Assembly: GCA_963682175.1 (NCBI GenBank)
Contig: OY821774.1
Location: forward strand, 42,856,201 to 42,920,200
Origin: Triglochin maritima
Lineage: Eukaryota > Streptophyta > Magnoliopsida > Alismatales > Juncaginaceae
DNA: 64,000 bases
Reading direction: 5' to 3'
Both the position numbers and the translations under genes were made by a program. The notes beneath the pieces were generated by a model. It worked only from the letters and a program-made list of their open reading frames with translations, made no database searches and had not been told where the DNA came from. The number at the start of each line of letters is the position of its first letter. Positions within the stretch are counted from its first letter, which is position 1. Below, in pieces: positions 9,675-20,357 of this stretch.

Positions 9675-12225
9675 ATGATTGCGGTAAGTATGTACTTTGG
9701 CGGTGAAATAGTTCAAAATGCAAGTTACGGTGTAGAGTACACGATAGGTCCAAGACTTACACTTTCAGCGAGCGAAAATGTAACCTTAGAAGAACTTAAG
9801 AGTTGGATATATCAAGGTTTGAATGTCGAAGAATCTCAGTACTCAATGAATATTCAATATCGTTGTAACATTGCACCAACTGGTTACTTTTTTTTAATGT
9901 GATGTCTGTATATGATGAGAGTTTTTGGAGAATAGCCTATGAAACAGCTTATTCCAAAATGGGAATGATGGAGTTATATGTACAGTTGAATCCTGTGGAA
10001 ATTGAGTGGAGGGCTGAGATGTTTACAGGTAACCAACCGGGTAGTAGTAGTGGTGCAGGTTTCATATCTCAACAATCATGTGATGCAAACATCATAGCAG
10101 AAACCAGTCGACCTACGAATAGAATTTCTGATTTCGTGCCTATACCAACAGATGATGAAGAAGAAAATGATGACGAAGATTACAATATAGATACAGAGAA
10201 TGAATCATCAGGTGAGGAGGATGCTGATGCTGATGAGATTGAGGAAGATGAAGATATTGGTCCGAACGTGAGTCAGTTAAGCCAATACAACCCATTTAGA
10301 GGGAGGGGTTCGGTTCACCCAGCTAAAAGCTTTCATGATTGTTCTAGTTGGGTTCCTGCAGATACATCATTTATAGAAAGCAGCGTAATAGTTGAAGGTC
10401 CGTTAGCTGAGAATCAAGCATTCTCATCTAAAGACGCTCTGAAAAACGCAATATCGAAATGGCATATTGACAATAATCGGGAGATCAAGGTGCAAGACAG
10501 CAGCAAAACCAAATATAGGGTGAGATGTAAAGATGAAAATTGTAGCTGGATGTTGTACGCTGCACAGACCGGTTCGGGTGATGCATGGTCTATAAGAAAA
10601 TGTTCGTATAAGCATATATGCAGGTCCACAGCTGCTCGATTTGATCATGCTCAGCTGACTGCAAAGATGATGGCTGATATCATCCGTGAAGATGTCGAAA
10701 ATAATGTCTCGCTCCCGATTAAACAAGTGTTTGATCTGGTAAGAAAAATATTTCCAGGTGTTAATCCAAAGTACAATAAATTATGGCGTGCCCGCGAGAT
10801 TGCTGTTGCATACATGTTTGGAAGTTGGTCGGGTTCATATGCTTTGTTGCCTCAATTGTTAAATGATATTAAACAATCAAATCCTGGAAGTAAAGTTGTA
10901 GTTCATTCTGACCCTTTACCATGCCCTGGTGTCCGTCAGTTTAAATGTGCAGCATAGGCTTTTGGTCCTTGTATTCAGGCATTCAAATATCTGCGTCCTG
11001 TTATCAGCATAGACGCCTCATTTCTTAAAGGTAGATACGAAGGAAGGTTACTTGTTGCTGTTGGGTATGACGCTGAGAATCAACTACTGCCTCTTGCATT
11101 TGGGCTCGTTGAGAAGGAAAATATAGCCAATTGGGGTTGGTTTATGAGATGGTTGCGACGAGAGGTGATTGGAGATAGGAAGATGTGTGACATATCTGAT
11201 CGACATGCTGCAATTAAACACATTTTTAGGAAACCCGGTTACGGTTGGCACGAGGAAGGAAATGAAGCAGTTCACCGTTTATGCGCACAACATCTTGCCG
11301 AAAACTTGCTAAAAAATTGTAAGAATCAATATGCAGTTGACGCCTTCAAGGCAACATGCAGACACAGTAATCCGTGGGATTTCAAAGCCAGTTTGGAACA
11401 AGTTGAGTATTGGAGTAAAGATGCATTACAATACATAAAAGGGATAGGGAAAAAAGATGAAACAAATGAGAATGAATCGGAAGTTCATAGTAAGTGGTCG
11501 TTGTGTCACGACGGAGGCCAAAGATGGGGAATAATGACAAGCAATGCTGCGGAGTGTCTGAACAATGTTTTCAAAGAAGCTCGTGGTTTACCCATTTGTG
11601 CAATTGTAGAGGCGACATACTATAAACTGTTGGAGTGGTTCAACAACAGAAGACAGCATGCACGTGTGTTGGCACAAAGAGGACACATCTTTTCGGAGAG
11701 ATTTACACAAATATTGGAAAAATCTGCAGCAGTTGCATGTCAACATGAGGTGAAAATAACTGATTTCGATACAGGAGTATATGAGGTCATATCCAAACAT
11801 GAAAGAGTGAGCAGAACTGGAGGTAGGAGGGATCGTAGTTACAAGGTGATTCTACGTGACGACACCAGACCGAAGTGTAAGTGTCGGGGTCTACAAAATA
11901 CAGGTATCGCTTGCAGTCATGTTTTGGCAGTGTGTGCCGCACGTAACTACAATGCCAATGAATATACACATTCGTACTACAGTGTCAACTCTCTAGTGCA
12001 CACATGGGAGGGTCACTTCGATGTGTACAGGAAGGAAGAGGATTGGCCTGAATATACGGAGACAAAATAATACCTGATCGAACACTCGTCAAGAAAGGAA
12101 GAAGAAGGTCAAAACGTTTACCGATGACGATGGATGTCATGAAAGGAAGGATAGGTCCGGGTCATTGTACAGGTTGTGGTTCGATTAATCACACAATCGA
12201 TCGTTGCAATGTAAGGGAAGGTTGA
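9675..12225 (+). pseudogene. Mutator-like (MULE/MuDR) transposase, decayed
   Basis: The conceptual protein begins MIAVSMYFGG, matching the start of MULE transposases. It then has an acidic linker (D/E-rich, about 10147-10260) and a MuDR DNA-binding region (YRVRCKDENCSWMLYA). The catalytic domain follows, with first Asp in SIDASFLKGRY (about 11012), second Asp in ISDRH (about 11197) and Glu in NAAECLNN (about 11545). A SWIM zinc finger (CKC...ACSH, about 11878-11922) and a CCHC zinc knuckle (CTGCGSINHTIDRC, 12166-12207) end it. Three lesions are visible: a frame change in the T-run near 9888-9898; an in-frame TAG at 10955-10957 where related proteins have Trp before AFGPC; and a frame change near 12060-12070, before the zinc knuckle. 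No intron explains these, so it is judged inactive. Confidence 0.88.
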
Positions 12226-12395
12226 ATGTATTGTAATGTTTAATATATTGTAATGTTGAATGTATTGTAATGTTGAATGTATTGTAACGTTTAATGTATT
12301 GTAATGTTGAATGTATTGTAATGTTGAATGTGTTGAATGTATTGTAATGTTTAATATATTGTAATGTTGAATGTATTATAACATTTAATGGGCTG
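12226..12395. repeat. Short-unit tandem repeat (TTGAATGTATTGTAATG-like)
   Basis: Roughly ten copies of a 16-17 bp word, with variants such as TTTAATATATTGTAATG. It lies between the convergent 3' ends of the MULE transposase and the PMD gene. Confidence 0.85.
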
Positions 12396-12510
12396 AATAT
12401 ACCATCCAACAAAGACCCGAAGTCTGTTTGCGGCAACTGAGGGGTATCATAATTACTACCAGGTGTCTGATAAGTTGGATAATCTTCGGGAATCTGGGAA
12501 AACCCCAACT

Positions 12511-12738
12511 GGGTTGGCTGCGATGGTCTTGCGCCAATGTCACCATATGTTTGAGAATATCCAAACTGGGTTGGCTACGATGGTCCTGCGCCAATGTCAC
12601 CATATGTTTGAGAATATCCAAACTGGGTTGGCTGCGATGGTCCTGCGCCAATGTCACCATATGTTTGAGAATATCCAAACTGGGTTGGCTGCGATGGTCC
12701 TGCTCCAATGTCATCGTATGTATATGAACCTCTAAACC
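12511..12738 (-). repeat. 57-bp coding tandem repeat, four copies, in the PMD gene tail
   Basis: Units begin at 12511, 12568, 12625 and 12682, exactly 57 bp apart. On the minus strand each encodes 19 residues of the type QPTQFGYSQTYGDIGAGPS. The copy starting at 12568 has CAG changed to TAG at 12577-12575. Confidence 0.92.
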
Positions 12739-14736
12739 GTGATGGATCTGGGACAAAATCATCGTATGATGCATTGGATAGCCTAAAACTATATGTTGTT
12801 TGGTCTGCAACTCTTGGTACATGACAGTCATCACGAATCTCATTATTACCATCATCATCTTCAGGAATCGACTCCACATCTGCAGGTAATCCAGAATCAC
12901 ACAGTACTCTTTCAAATTCGTGCACCTGATCGCAGTCGACAGCATCGAGTTGGTGACTCTTCAGCAACATTTTACACAGTCCCTTAGTTCCACGTTTGTA
13001 CAGCTGCTTGATAACAAATTTAGCCCGTTGAATACCACGTAAGCCCTGCAATTGTAGTTTGAAAATTAGATAGTAAAACACAACAAACAATAATCGTCAA
13101 AGTCGTTCAAAAAACATACAATAAGTCGAATACGTGGTCCACCAGGAACGTAACCTAAGTCCTCGATAGAATCACGTGGGGGTGGCAACGACCTTTCTAG
13201 ACTGAACTCTATTTGGCCTCGTATGTAGACTGTGTACATACCATTATGCTGAAACCACTGACGATACCGTCGATTTTCTCTCGGATCATATGGTCGACCT
13301 TCCGAAAGAATATGCGGTTTGTCCCACATTCGTATGTAAATTTCATGCTTCGCTGACCAATCATCTCTCTGTCGGGCCGCATGTACTATCTTATCAAGTC
13401 TTTTGAGTTCTGTCCACGGATGAGGTTCTGGCGGTGGCGTCGTCTGATAAAATCCAAATTGTCTCATAGTTCTTTCTGGATAATGTAATGAAATCATCCA
13501 GAAATGAATCAAATGCACTCTCGCAAGCCAATATGCAGCATCAGTAGTAAATACCCGGCCAGGAAGCAACATCATATTTTCGTAATACGGCTGCCAGTTT
13601 ATATGCTCATCCAACATACATTCAAATTCATTTCTGTAATGTGTAAGACAATTATGTGCGACACTAACCTCATAAGTCTGTGGGTATTGCCACTTAATAG
13701 CAAATGGAGGTCGCAATTCTAGGTCGTCTCCACCTAAACACTCAGCATGACCCACGTGTCTTGGTCGGGCTACGGGAAACCGAGTCCAAGACCAGTGTTG
13801 AAGAAGTAACAACGCACCACCAATGTTCCTTTTTCCAGTTTGACATGAAATAGACAAGTTGCGATATAAACATGAAAGCACGGCCGCACCCCAATTGTAT
13901 ACTATCGGCTTGTCCAACACCTGCAAAAACCTCAAATACATAACTGGAACACCTGTCCCAGAGCTATCAGGGAAAACCATGGATCCAAACAAATCTAAAA
14001 TGAAAGCTCGTGTATATTGTGCCACTTCTTCATCTGTGGGAAATTCTGGCAGATTCCCGTAATTTACCCGCAACCATTGCAAACTGATGCTAAATCCGGA
14101 CTCTTTGAACATTTGTGGCTCATCTCCTCCTACCGTTCTTTTAACTTTTTTCATAATCTCGGCATTTATATCATTCCCAAAGGAATTTCTAATTAACTCA
14201 CGACTGTCTCGATCACTGTGCCCGATTATTGGAATACCACTTATAGGTAGACCCCACAAACAACTAACATCCTGCAATGTTAATCCAACCTCCACAACCG
14301 GTAAGTGGAAAGTGTGAGTCTCAGGACGCCAACGCTCTACAAGTGCAGTAATCAATCTATTGTCTGTCCTTGTATGTTTTATTTGGGCAAGTTGATATAA
14401 TCCCAAATTTTTGAGTGCTTGACTAAAACAATCGTGGAAAGGAATTACTGGACGATGTGCACGACATTCCAAAACAGCCTCCGGCTATAATATATTCAAA
14501 TATATTGTGAAAAATACATCAATTAAAAAAATGTAATTTAAATATTTAGAAAATTAACACAATATGATTTTTTTGGTACTTACATTTGTGCAAATATCAT
14601 TGACTCTGAACATGCAATTTGGTACTCCGAGAAGTGGGAAAATAGACTCTCTATCCACTGCATCATTATACTCACGTTCGTTTTGTACAGAGCGACTTCT
14701 ACTTAAATGACTTACTTTGTCAAAACAACTGTTCAT
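12575..14736 (-). CDS. Plant mobile domain (PMD, aminotransferase-like) protein, transposon-associated
   Basis: Likely exons on the minus strand are 14736-14584, 14484-13120 and 13045-12575. All junctions are GT-AG (donors GTAAGT and GTATGT, acceptors TATAG and TGCAG), and the first join preserves phase 0. The ATG at 14736 gives MNSCFDKVSHLSRSR. The large exon carries the PMD core: LVERWRPETHTFHLPVVEVG, then LQDVSCLWGLPISG, then the YLRFLQ and W-rich blocks typical of this family. The tail is low-complexity with 19-residue repeats. A TAG at 12577-12575 inside the repeat array ends the frame; without it the same frame would run through SQIPEDYPTYQTP to about 12185. PMD proteins occur as silencing factors (MAIN/MAIL type) and inside MULE and gypsy transposons. 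The adjacent MULE favours a transposon origin. Confidence 0.75.
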
Positions 14737-15347
14737 GAAAATAAAAACAGAATTAATTATAATAATTAAAAAATAATTTACTCGTACATTTCATGACAAA
14801 TTGCATGTTATAGAAATAATGAAAGCTATAACAATTTAACACATAAATACAACTAATATTTAAATTTTAATTTAACAGAAAATAATAAATAACTATTCCA
14901 AATACTTATATTATATAATAAATTTCGTAAATATACGTTATACAAAATTTAAATGTATATACATTTAATTTAATTATAAACAGATACATAAATACAACTA
15001 ATATTTAAAATTAAATATAATAGAAAATAACAAAACAATTCCAAATAATTTAAATTTAACAAAGAAATTAAATCTTAATTTAAAATATTCTTAAGTAAAA
15101 AAATTATGTAAAATTTGTGTAAAATTCGTGGTCGCGAGGATCGCGGGTTCGACCCGCGATCGTCGTAGATTTAATATTTTTTTTGATTAGTTTTTGAATT
15201 GTTTTAAATGATTATTATTTAAAAAAATTACGGTCTTCTTAGGTAATTAAAATTCTTTGCTGCAGTAGCATTAATTCCAATATTTAGAATATCAAGATTT
15301 GATATAATAACAAAAGAATAAAACAAAATTTCGGGTCCATCCAATGG
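14737..15347. other. AT-rich upstream region of the PMD gene
   Basis: Very AT-rich, with no credible frame. One isolated palindrome, GATCGCGGGTTCGACCCGCG, lies at about 15139-15158. It matches the palindrome family of the adjacent foldback element. The PMD promoter is expected here, but no specific TATA box could be assigned with confidence. Confidence 0.5.
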
Positions 15348-16402
15348 CCGTAATTTTTTTATCAAATAAAAAATATATTCAAATTTCGAATTTTAGGAAT
15401 TTTTTTTTCGAAAAGTACTCGGATCGCGGGTGTGACCGCGATCCGTGGAGGCATGGATCGCGGGTGTGACCTGCAATCCGTCCTGAAATTTTTTATTTTT
15501 TTTTGTGACGGATCGCGGATCAGAACCCGGATCCGTCAATTTGTTTAAAAAAAAAATTCCAACGGATCCCAGTTCAGACACGCGATCCGTGGGAATTTAA
15601 ATAAAAAAAAATTAATTTTTTTTCACGGATCGCGGTTCAGATTTTTTTTAAATATTTTTTTTTAAATATTTTTTTTGTTTTTCCGTTTTAGTTTTATTTT
15701 TGTTTCTGTTTTTCTTTTTTTATTTTAATTATTTGTAATCTTTTTTTAAATCTTTTTTTTTCAAAATAAGTTTTCTAATTGATATTATTTTTCTAAATTC
15801 GTTAAAATTGTTTTTAATTTTTTCAATAATCGACCTCCAAATCACGTCGATAACCCGGCACATTGAAATGTTAGAGAATTTTATAAAATAAAAAAACAAA
15901 ATTTCTTAACCAGATTAATAAATTATTTACAACTGAATATTAAACAAACACTAAAACTAATTAAAACAAAAAATTGGAAACGTTGTAAAAAATTAATAGG
16001 GTGTACACACATTACAAATTAGTAGGGTGTACACACATTAACAAATTTAGAAAAATAATATCAATTAGAAAACATATTTTGAAAAAAAAATTAAAAAAAA
16101 GATTACAAATAATTAAAAAAAAAGAAAAACAGAAACGAAAATAAAATGGAAAAGCAGAAAAAAAATATTAAAAAAAAATCGACGGATCGCGGTTCAGACC
16201 CGCGATCCTTTAAAATTTTCTTTTAATTTTTTTTTAAAAAAAAATTGACGGATCGCGATTCTGACCCGTGTTCTGTCAAAAAAAAGTTTTTTTTTCTGGA
16301 CTGATCGCGGGTGTGACCCGCGATTCCAGTACTTTTTGAATTTTTTTTTCTTCCTAAAATTCGAAATTTGAATATATTTTTTATTAGATATAAAAATTAC
16401 GG
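15348..16402. mobile_element. Foldback element with about 450-bp inverted arms and GATCGCGGGT palindromes
   Basis: The left end CCGTAATTTTTTTATC (15348) and right end GATATAAAAATTACGG (to 16402) are inverted copies. The similarity continues inward through TTCGAAATTTGAATATA-type sequence, a set of GATCGCGG...ACCCGCGATCC palindromes, and a centre where TCTAATTGATATTATTTTTC (15774-15793) pairs with its complement near 16052-16072. Flanks TCCAATGG (15340-15347) and TCCAATTG (16403-16410) match at 7 of 8 bases, which may be an 8-bp target duplication. No protein is encoded. The superfamily is not certain. Confidence 0.78.
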
Positions 16403-17140
16403 TCCAATTGAGTGTTTCTTAAAAGCTATTGAAAAGAAATGAAGAAATCTATATAAAAAGGGGTTAATTACAGTTTGCCCCTTAACTATGTATTTGTATC
16501 ACTTTGCCCCCTGAAATTTCAAAGTTAACAGTTACCTCTTCTGGACTTTAATTTTGTAACACTTTGCCCACTTGAACTTAAAAAACTCATTATTTAACAC
16601 ACATTCGACGTTTTTTCCTAATTTTTTTGTTGTATCCCTATTACACTTCTAAACCTATATTTACGTGAAAGTTTGGATCGAAACAGAGGTCGGATATGGT
16701 TGGAATTTGGGTCAGATTGAGTGTCAATCAATTATGGGTATATCAACGGGTACAGATACGGGTATATTTTTTGCCCAAACATTTGCACCCGTATCTGTTA
16801 AGTTTAATCGGTAGACAGGTATAATATATATATAATGACATAAAAAATAAAAATATAATATATATATTAGCGATTTTTTATTAATATATATTTATAATAA
16901 AAATATAATATATATATTAACATGTATACGGATAATCAATTATGGGTAATGCGTATACAGGTATTTATTAACCCAATAAACGAATATACAGGTATGAATT
17001 TTTAAACGAACATGACTTTTTGTACTCATATCCGTACTTGACCGGGGTGGATAACTGGGTATATGGGTATTACCGTCCTGTTTACGGTCCTAGTTACGAG
17101 GTCTTCGACTGGATCCATAATAAGATTCGAACATCCGATT
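16403..17140. repeat. Degenerate repeat DNA (TTTGCCCC and GGGTATA words), no gene
   Basis: 16455-16600 contains repeated CACTTTGCCC words of a type common in dispersed plant repeats. 16735-17110 is built of GGGTATA, CCCGTATC and TATACGG words with an AT-rich microsatellite core (about 16820-16915). No credible coding frame is present. Confidence 0.5.
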
Positions 17141-17345
17141 ACCCGTTTAGAAGTTCTGCAAACCAAACAACGCCCACTTCTGTTCCGAAATGTAAACCCC
17201 AAAACCCACTTCCTCCCGTCGCCGGCCATATCCGGCCGCCGCCGGTCGTCGGCGTTCTCTCTCTCTCTCTCCTCTCCCCTCTCCCCCCTCTCAATCTCCC
17301 CCCGTCTTTTCGGTACCCTTTCAATTTCTCGCAATTTCCCGAGTT
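17141..17345 (+). promoter_or_regulatory. Probable transcription start region with CT-rich 5' leader
   Basis: A sharp GC-rich stretch (CGCCGGCCATATCCGGCCGC near 17219-17238) is followed by a (CT)n tract (17255-17300), a typical plant 5' leader. No protein with an obvious start follows directly. The nearest gene on this strand is the PPR gene at 20358, so this may be its first, untranslated exon with a long intron, or an unrelated non-coding transcript. Short frames here are low-complexity and not believed. Confidence 0.35.
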
Positions 17346-17937
17346 TTAGATTTCGTTTACATGTATGTTTTGTTTAGGTCTAGGTTTGGCGATTTCGGTA
17401 CTGATTGAGATGATGAGTTTAATTCCCTGTTGTAGCCTGATTTCTGTAGATTCCATTTAAGTGGTTAAAGTTCCCGTTTTGGTAACTAAAGATTTTAAAA
17501 TTGCATTTTTCAAGTTGGCATCCAATTCAAATGATCAATCATCAACATAACCCCAATGCCTCAGAAGAGGCTCCCTCCTAAGCGAGGTAGGGGTGTCGGA
17601 TGTACGCAACCCTACCACTGTAAAACAGTGAGGTTGTTTCCAATTGACCCAAATGATGCAAATTCAACTGACCATCTGCGATTTCACAATAAAAGAAATG
17701 CAGATCGTTTAAATAGTCATTTGATATAGTCCATGATGCTCCAATTCAAATGATGTATTTTGAAAATAAATTATCAGACGCAATAATGTGTTTCGTTAAA
17801 CAACGTATTTCCTGTAAAATCAAAGGTTTCATGAGAAACAAAGAAATAATTACATAACATATTTGAGACAAAAAAGAGGTACTACCTCTTTCTTTAGAAA
17901 AACACGTTTTCAGCAAAAATTCAGATTTATAATGCAT

Positions 17938-18120
17938 TATTTAGGGTGATCCTTAATGGATGGTTCTTTCTTCTTTGCAGTGGACGGATCAGTTTCTTTT
18001 GACAGACAGAGGAGATTGGTTAGAGATGTTGATCCTTTCTAGTACTAATTTCATGTTTTTTATCACTAATTCATTGTATTTAATGGGCTCCATTGCTGAA
18101 ATGTACTACCCTCTTTTCTC
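17938..18120 (+). repeat. Direct repeat copy A upstream of the PPR gene
   Basis: Matches 20111-20291 closely (GGTGATCCTTAATGGATGG to CTACCCTCTTTTCTC), including a TTCTTTGCAG splice-acceptor-like site here that reads TTCTTCGCAC in the other copy. Confidence 0.85.
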
Positions 18121-20110
18121 AATGGTTGTTTAGTGAATTATAGATCAAGTAGAAAAAAATAACTAGAAGTTGCTATAATAATGGAGTTTAATTTTGTATT
18201 TGTGGTTGTTGAATTTCTAGTTATGGTAGTATGTTATTGTAAGTGTTAAGCTTCATTTAAATATTTAATGATTTGTTCGGTGTTTAGTTTGAAGGTTTTA
18301 TTTGTTTGATTTTGTAGGGGCAAAATGGGTTGGGTGTGGGTTTTGACTGGGGCTTACTTGGTTGTAGGAAGTTGAGTTTTTTATTGGGTTGGATTTGTGG
18401 TGATTATGATTGTAAAACTAGGGGTTTGCTTCAATTTGATCCAGTCTTGTGTGGTGTAGTTGTGCTTCTTCGTTTCGAGTTTTCGTTTGCTCTTTTTTGT
18501 GGTAAACCAATTGGGTTGGTTTACTTAGGGGTTTAGTTGGTTTTCAGAAAGTTTTAGCTTCCTAATGGTCAAGTTGGTCGTTTGTTGTTGTGCTTGCATG
18601 ACTTGAGAGACTATAGCTTTGGTCCAATCCTAATGTTGTATTGTGGTTTTTTTTTCTTTTTCTTTCTGCTATCAAGATTAGAGGGTGGTTGTGCCATTTG
18701 GGGCGCCACTATCTCTCCCCTTTGTACAGTTTCCTTTTATTTAATATAGATAGCTTTCTGATATAAAACGAAATTTCACTTTTGTTTTTTTTGGTTAAAG
18801 AAATTGGCACTTTCCGAGGGTCCAATACATTAATCCTCATTAGATTACAGACACGTACGAAATACAAAGTTCCTTCTACAACATAATCCTTTTTTTCTTC
18901 TTAAGGTTTTCTGTTATTAATTTTCTTTGGTACATCTTAGAATACGGAAATTAATACTCCTATCCTAGCATATCATTATAGTCATCTGGTAGCAGCTCAT
19001 TCCAAACAAATCCCAACCATCCATTCATACTTGTCATCTCCACCGTTTGCACATTTTGAGACAAAGAAAGTCTCGCGTTGTTGAATGTTTTCCAGATTAA
19101 AAACAAACAAAACCAGAACACCATTTGCACATACTATTTCGTGAGATAAAGAAAGACGACACAAAAAGAAAACAAAATATGGATGTTTTCTATGGAATTA
19201 TTTATCAAAAATCTTTGATCGCATACTAGTGTGCAATATTGTTTATAGTTTGTGCAGTAATTCTTTTCCCACACTAAAAAAAACGATGAGTCAAGATGAT
19301 ACGCCACTTCTTGCTGTGCAAGTCTTGGGTTTCGATGCACTTATACTAAACCATCTTTGAACTTTCATTCTGTCGTGTTGAGTTCTTTAACTTATTGGCA
19401 TTTATCGCTTTGACTTTCAGACATTGTTTTTTGTTCATATACATGTGTGAGTGATTAGATTATCAATAATGTTGTTTAATATGAGGATAAAGTTTCATTG
19501 ATACTGAGATAATTTTTCATATTTATAAGTGATTGCTACTTTAGAAAAGTGTGAATTGTTCTGTTATCATGGACATTTTTTATCATAGGTATTTCTTATT
19601 TTTCCTTCATAAGGTTTGTCGAAAATATATGAAGTGAATTGGTTGGTTTGGAAATGCAAATGAGATTTGTATTCCACTTCTTTGAACATTTAATGACTTC
19701 AAGTCCAACTTTTTTTAATAGTTGTTTGAACTTTGAAGTATATTCTTTCATGATTGGATCCCAAAGTAAAGCCATAATTATATCTAAACTGTAGGGTTTG
19801 TTGGTGTTTCATGACTGTAGGATATAATAAGGCTTTAAAATATCCATGTGTATGATTTCTATTGTCCTAAACCCTAACTTTCTTCTTGCAGCAGCTGGAG
19901 AAAAACCATTCAACAAGTCAAATTTGAAAAGAACAGTTGAAAGGTAAAGCGAGAAAATGGTTGGTTTTGGAATATGAAGAAAGCTGCAAACACCAGTTCA
20001 CTACCAAGCTCTGGTATTTATCATATCTTCCCCAAAATAGGGTGATCCTTAATGCAGAGTATAAATCTGCATTTTTGTTATCATATCTTCCCCAAAATAG
20101 GGTGCTCTGG

Positions 20111-20291
20111 TATTTAGGGTGATCCTTAATGGATGGTTCTTTCTTCTTCGCACTGGACAGATTAGTTGCTTTTGATGGACAGAGAAGATTTGTTAGATGT
20201 TGATCCTTTCTAGTACTAATTTCATATTTTTTATCACTAATTCATCGCATTTATTGGGCTCCATTGCTGAAATGTACTACCCTCTTTTCTC
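20111..20291 (+). repeat. Direct repeat copy B upstream of the PPR gene
   Basis: Second copy of 17938-18120, about 2.17 kb downstream and ending 66 bp before the PPR start codon. It therefore probably contributes to the 5' untranslated region or proximal promoter. Confidence 0.85.
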
Positions 20292-20357
20292 GTAGGTGGT
20301 GTTGTGCTTGAGAATAAGAGATGACCATTTTTTCTTAGTTGTTTTATTTGAAGAACA

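Larger units (their letters stand above)
17346..20357 (+). other. Upstream region or 5' intron of the PPR gene, with internal duplications
   Basis: No convincing coding frame. It includes a 183-bp segment at 17938-18120 duplicated at 20111-20291, a 27-bp word containing ATCATATCTTCCCCAAAATA repeated at 20019 and 20079, and intron-like sequence near 18735-18815 resembling PFD3 intron 1 (27975-28060). Confidence 0.5.

Noticed and set aside
12428..12735. Plus-strand frames with repeated LGWLRWSCANVTICLRIS blocks
   Set aside because: Antisense of the 57-bp coding repeat of the minus-strand PMD gene, which has splice sites and a recognisable domain.
17020..17377. Overlapping Pro/Ser- and Arg/Glu-rich frames
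   Set aside because: Produced by the (CT)n and CCGGCC leader sequence; both strands give equally long frames.
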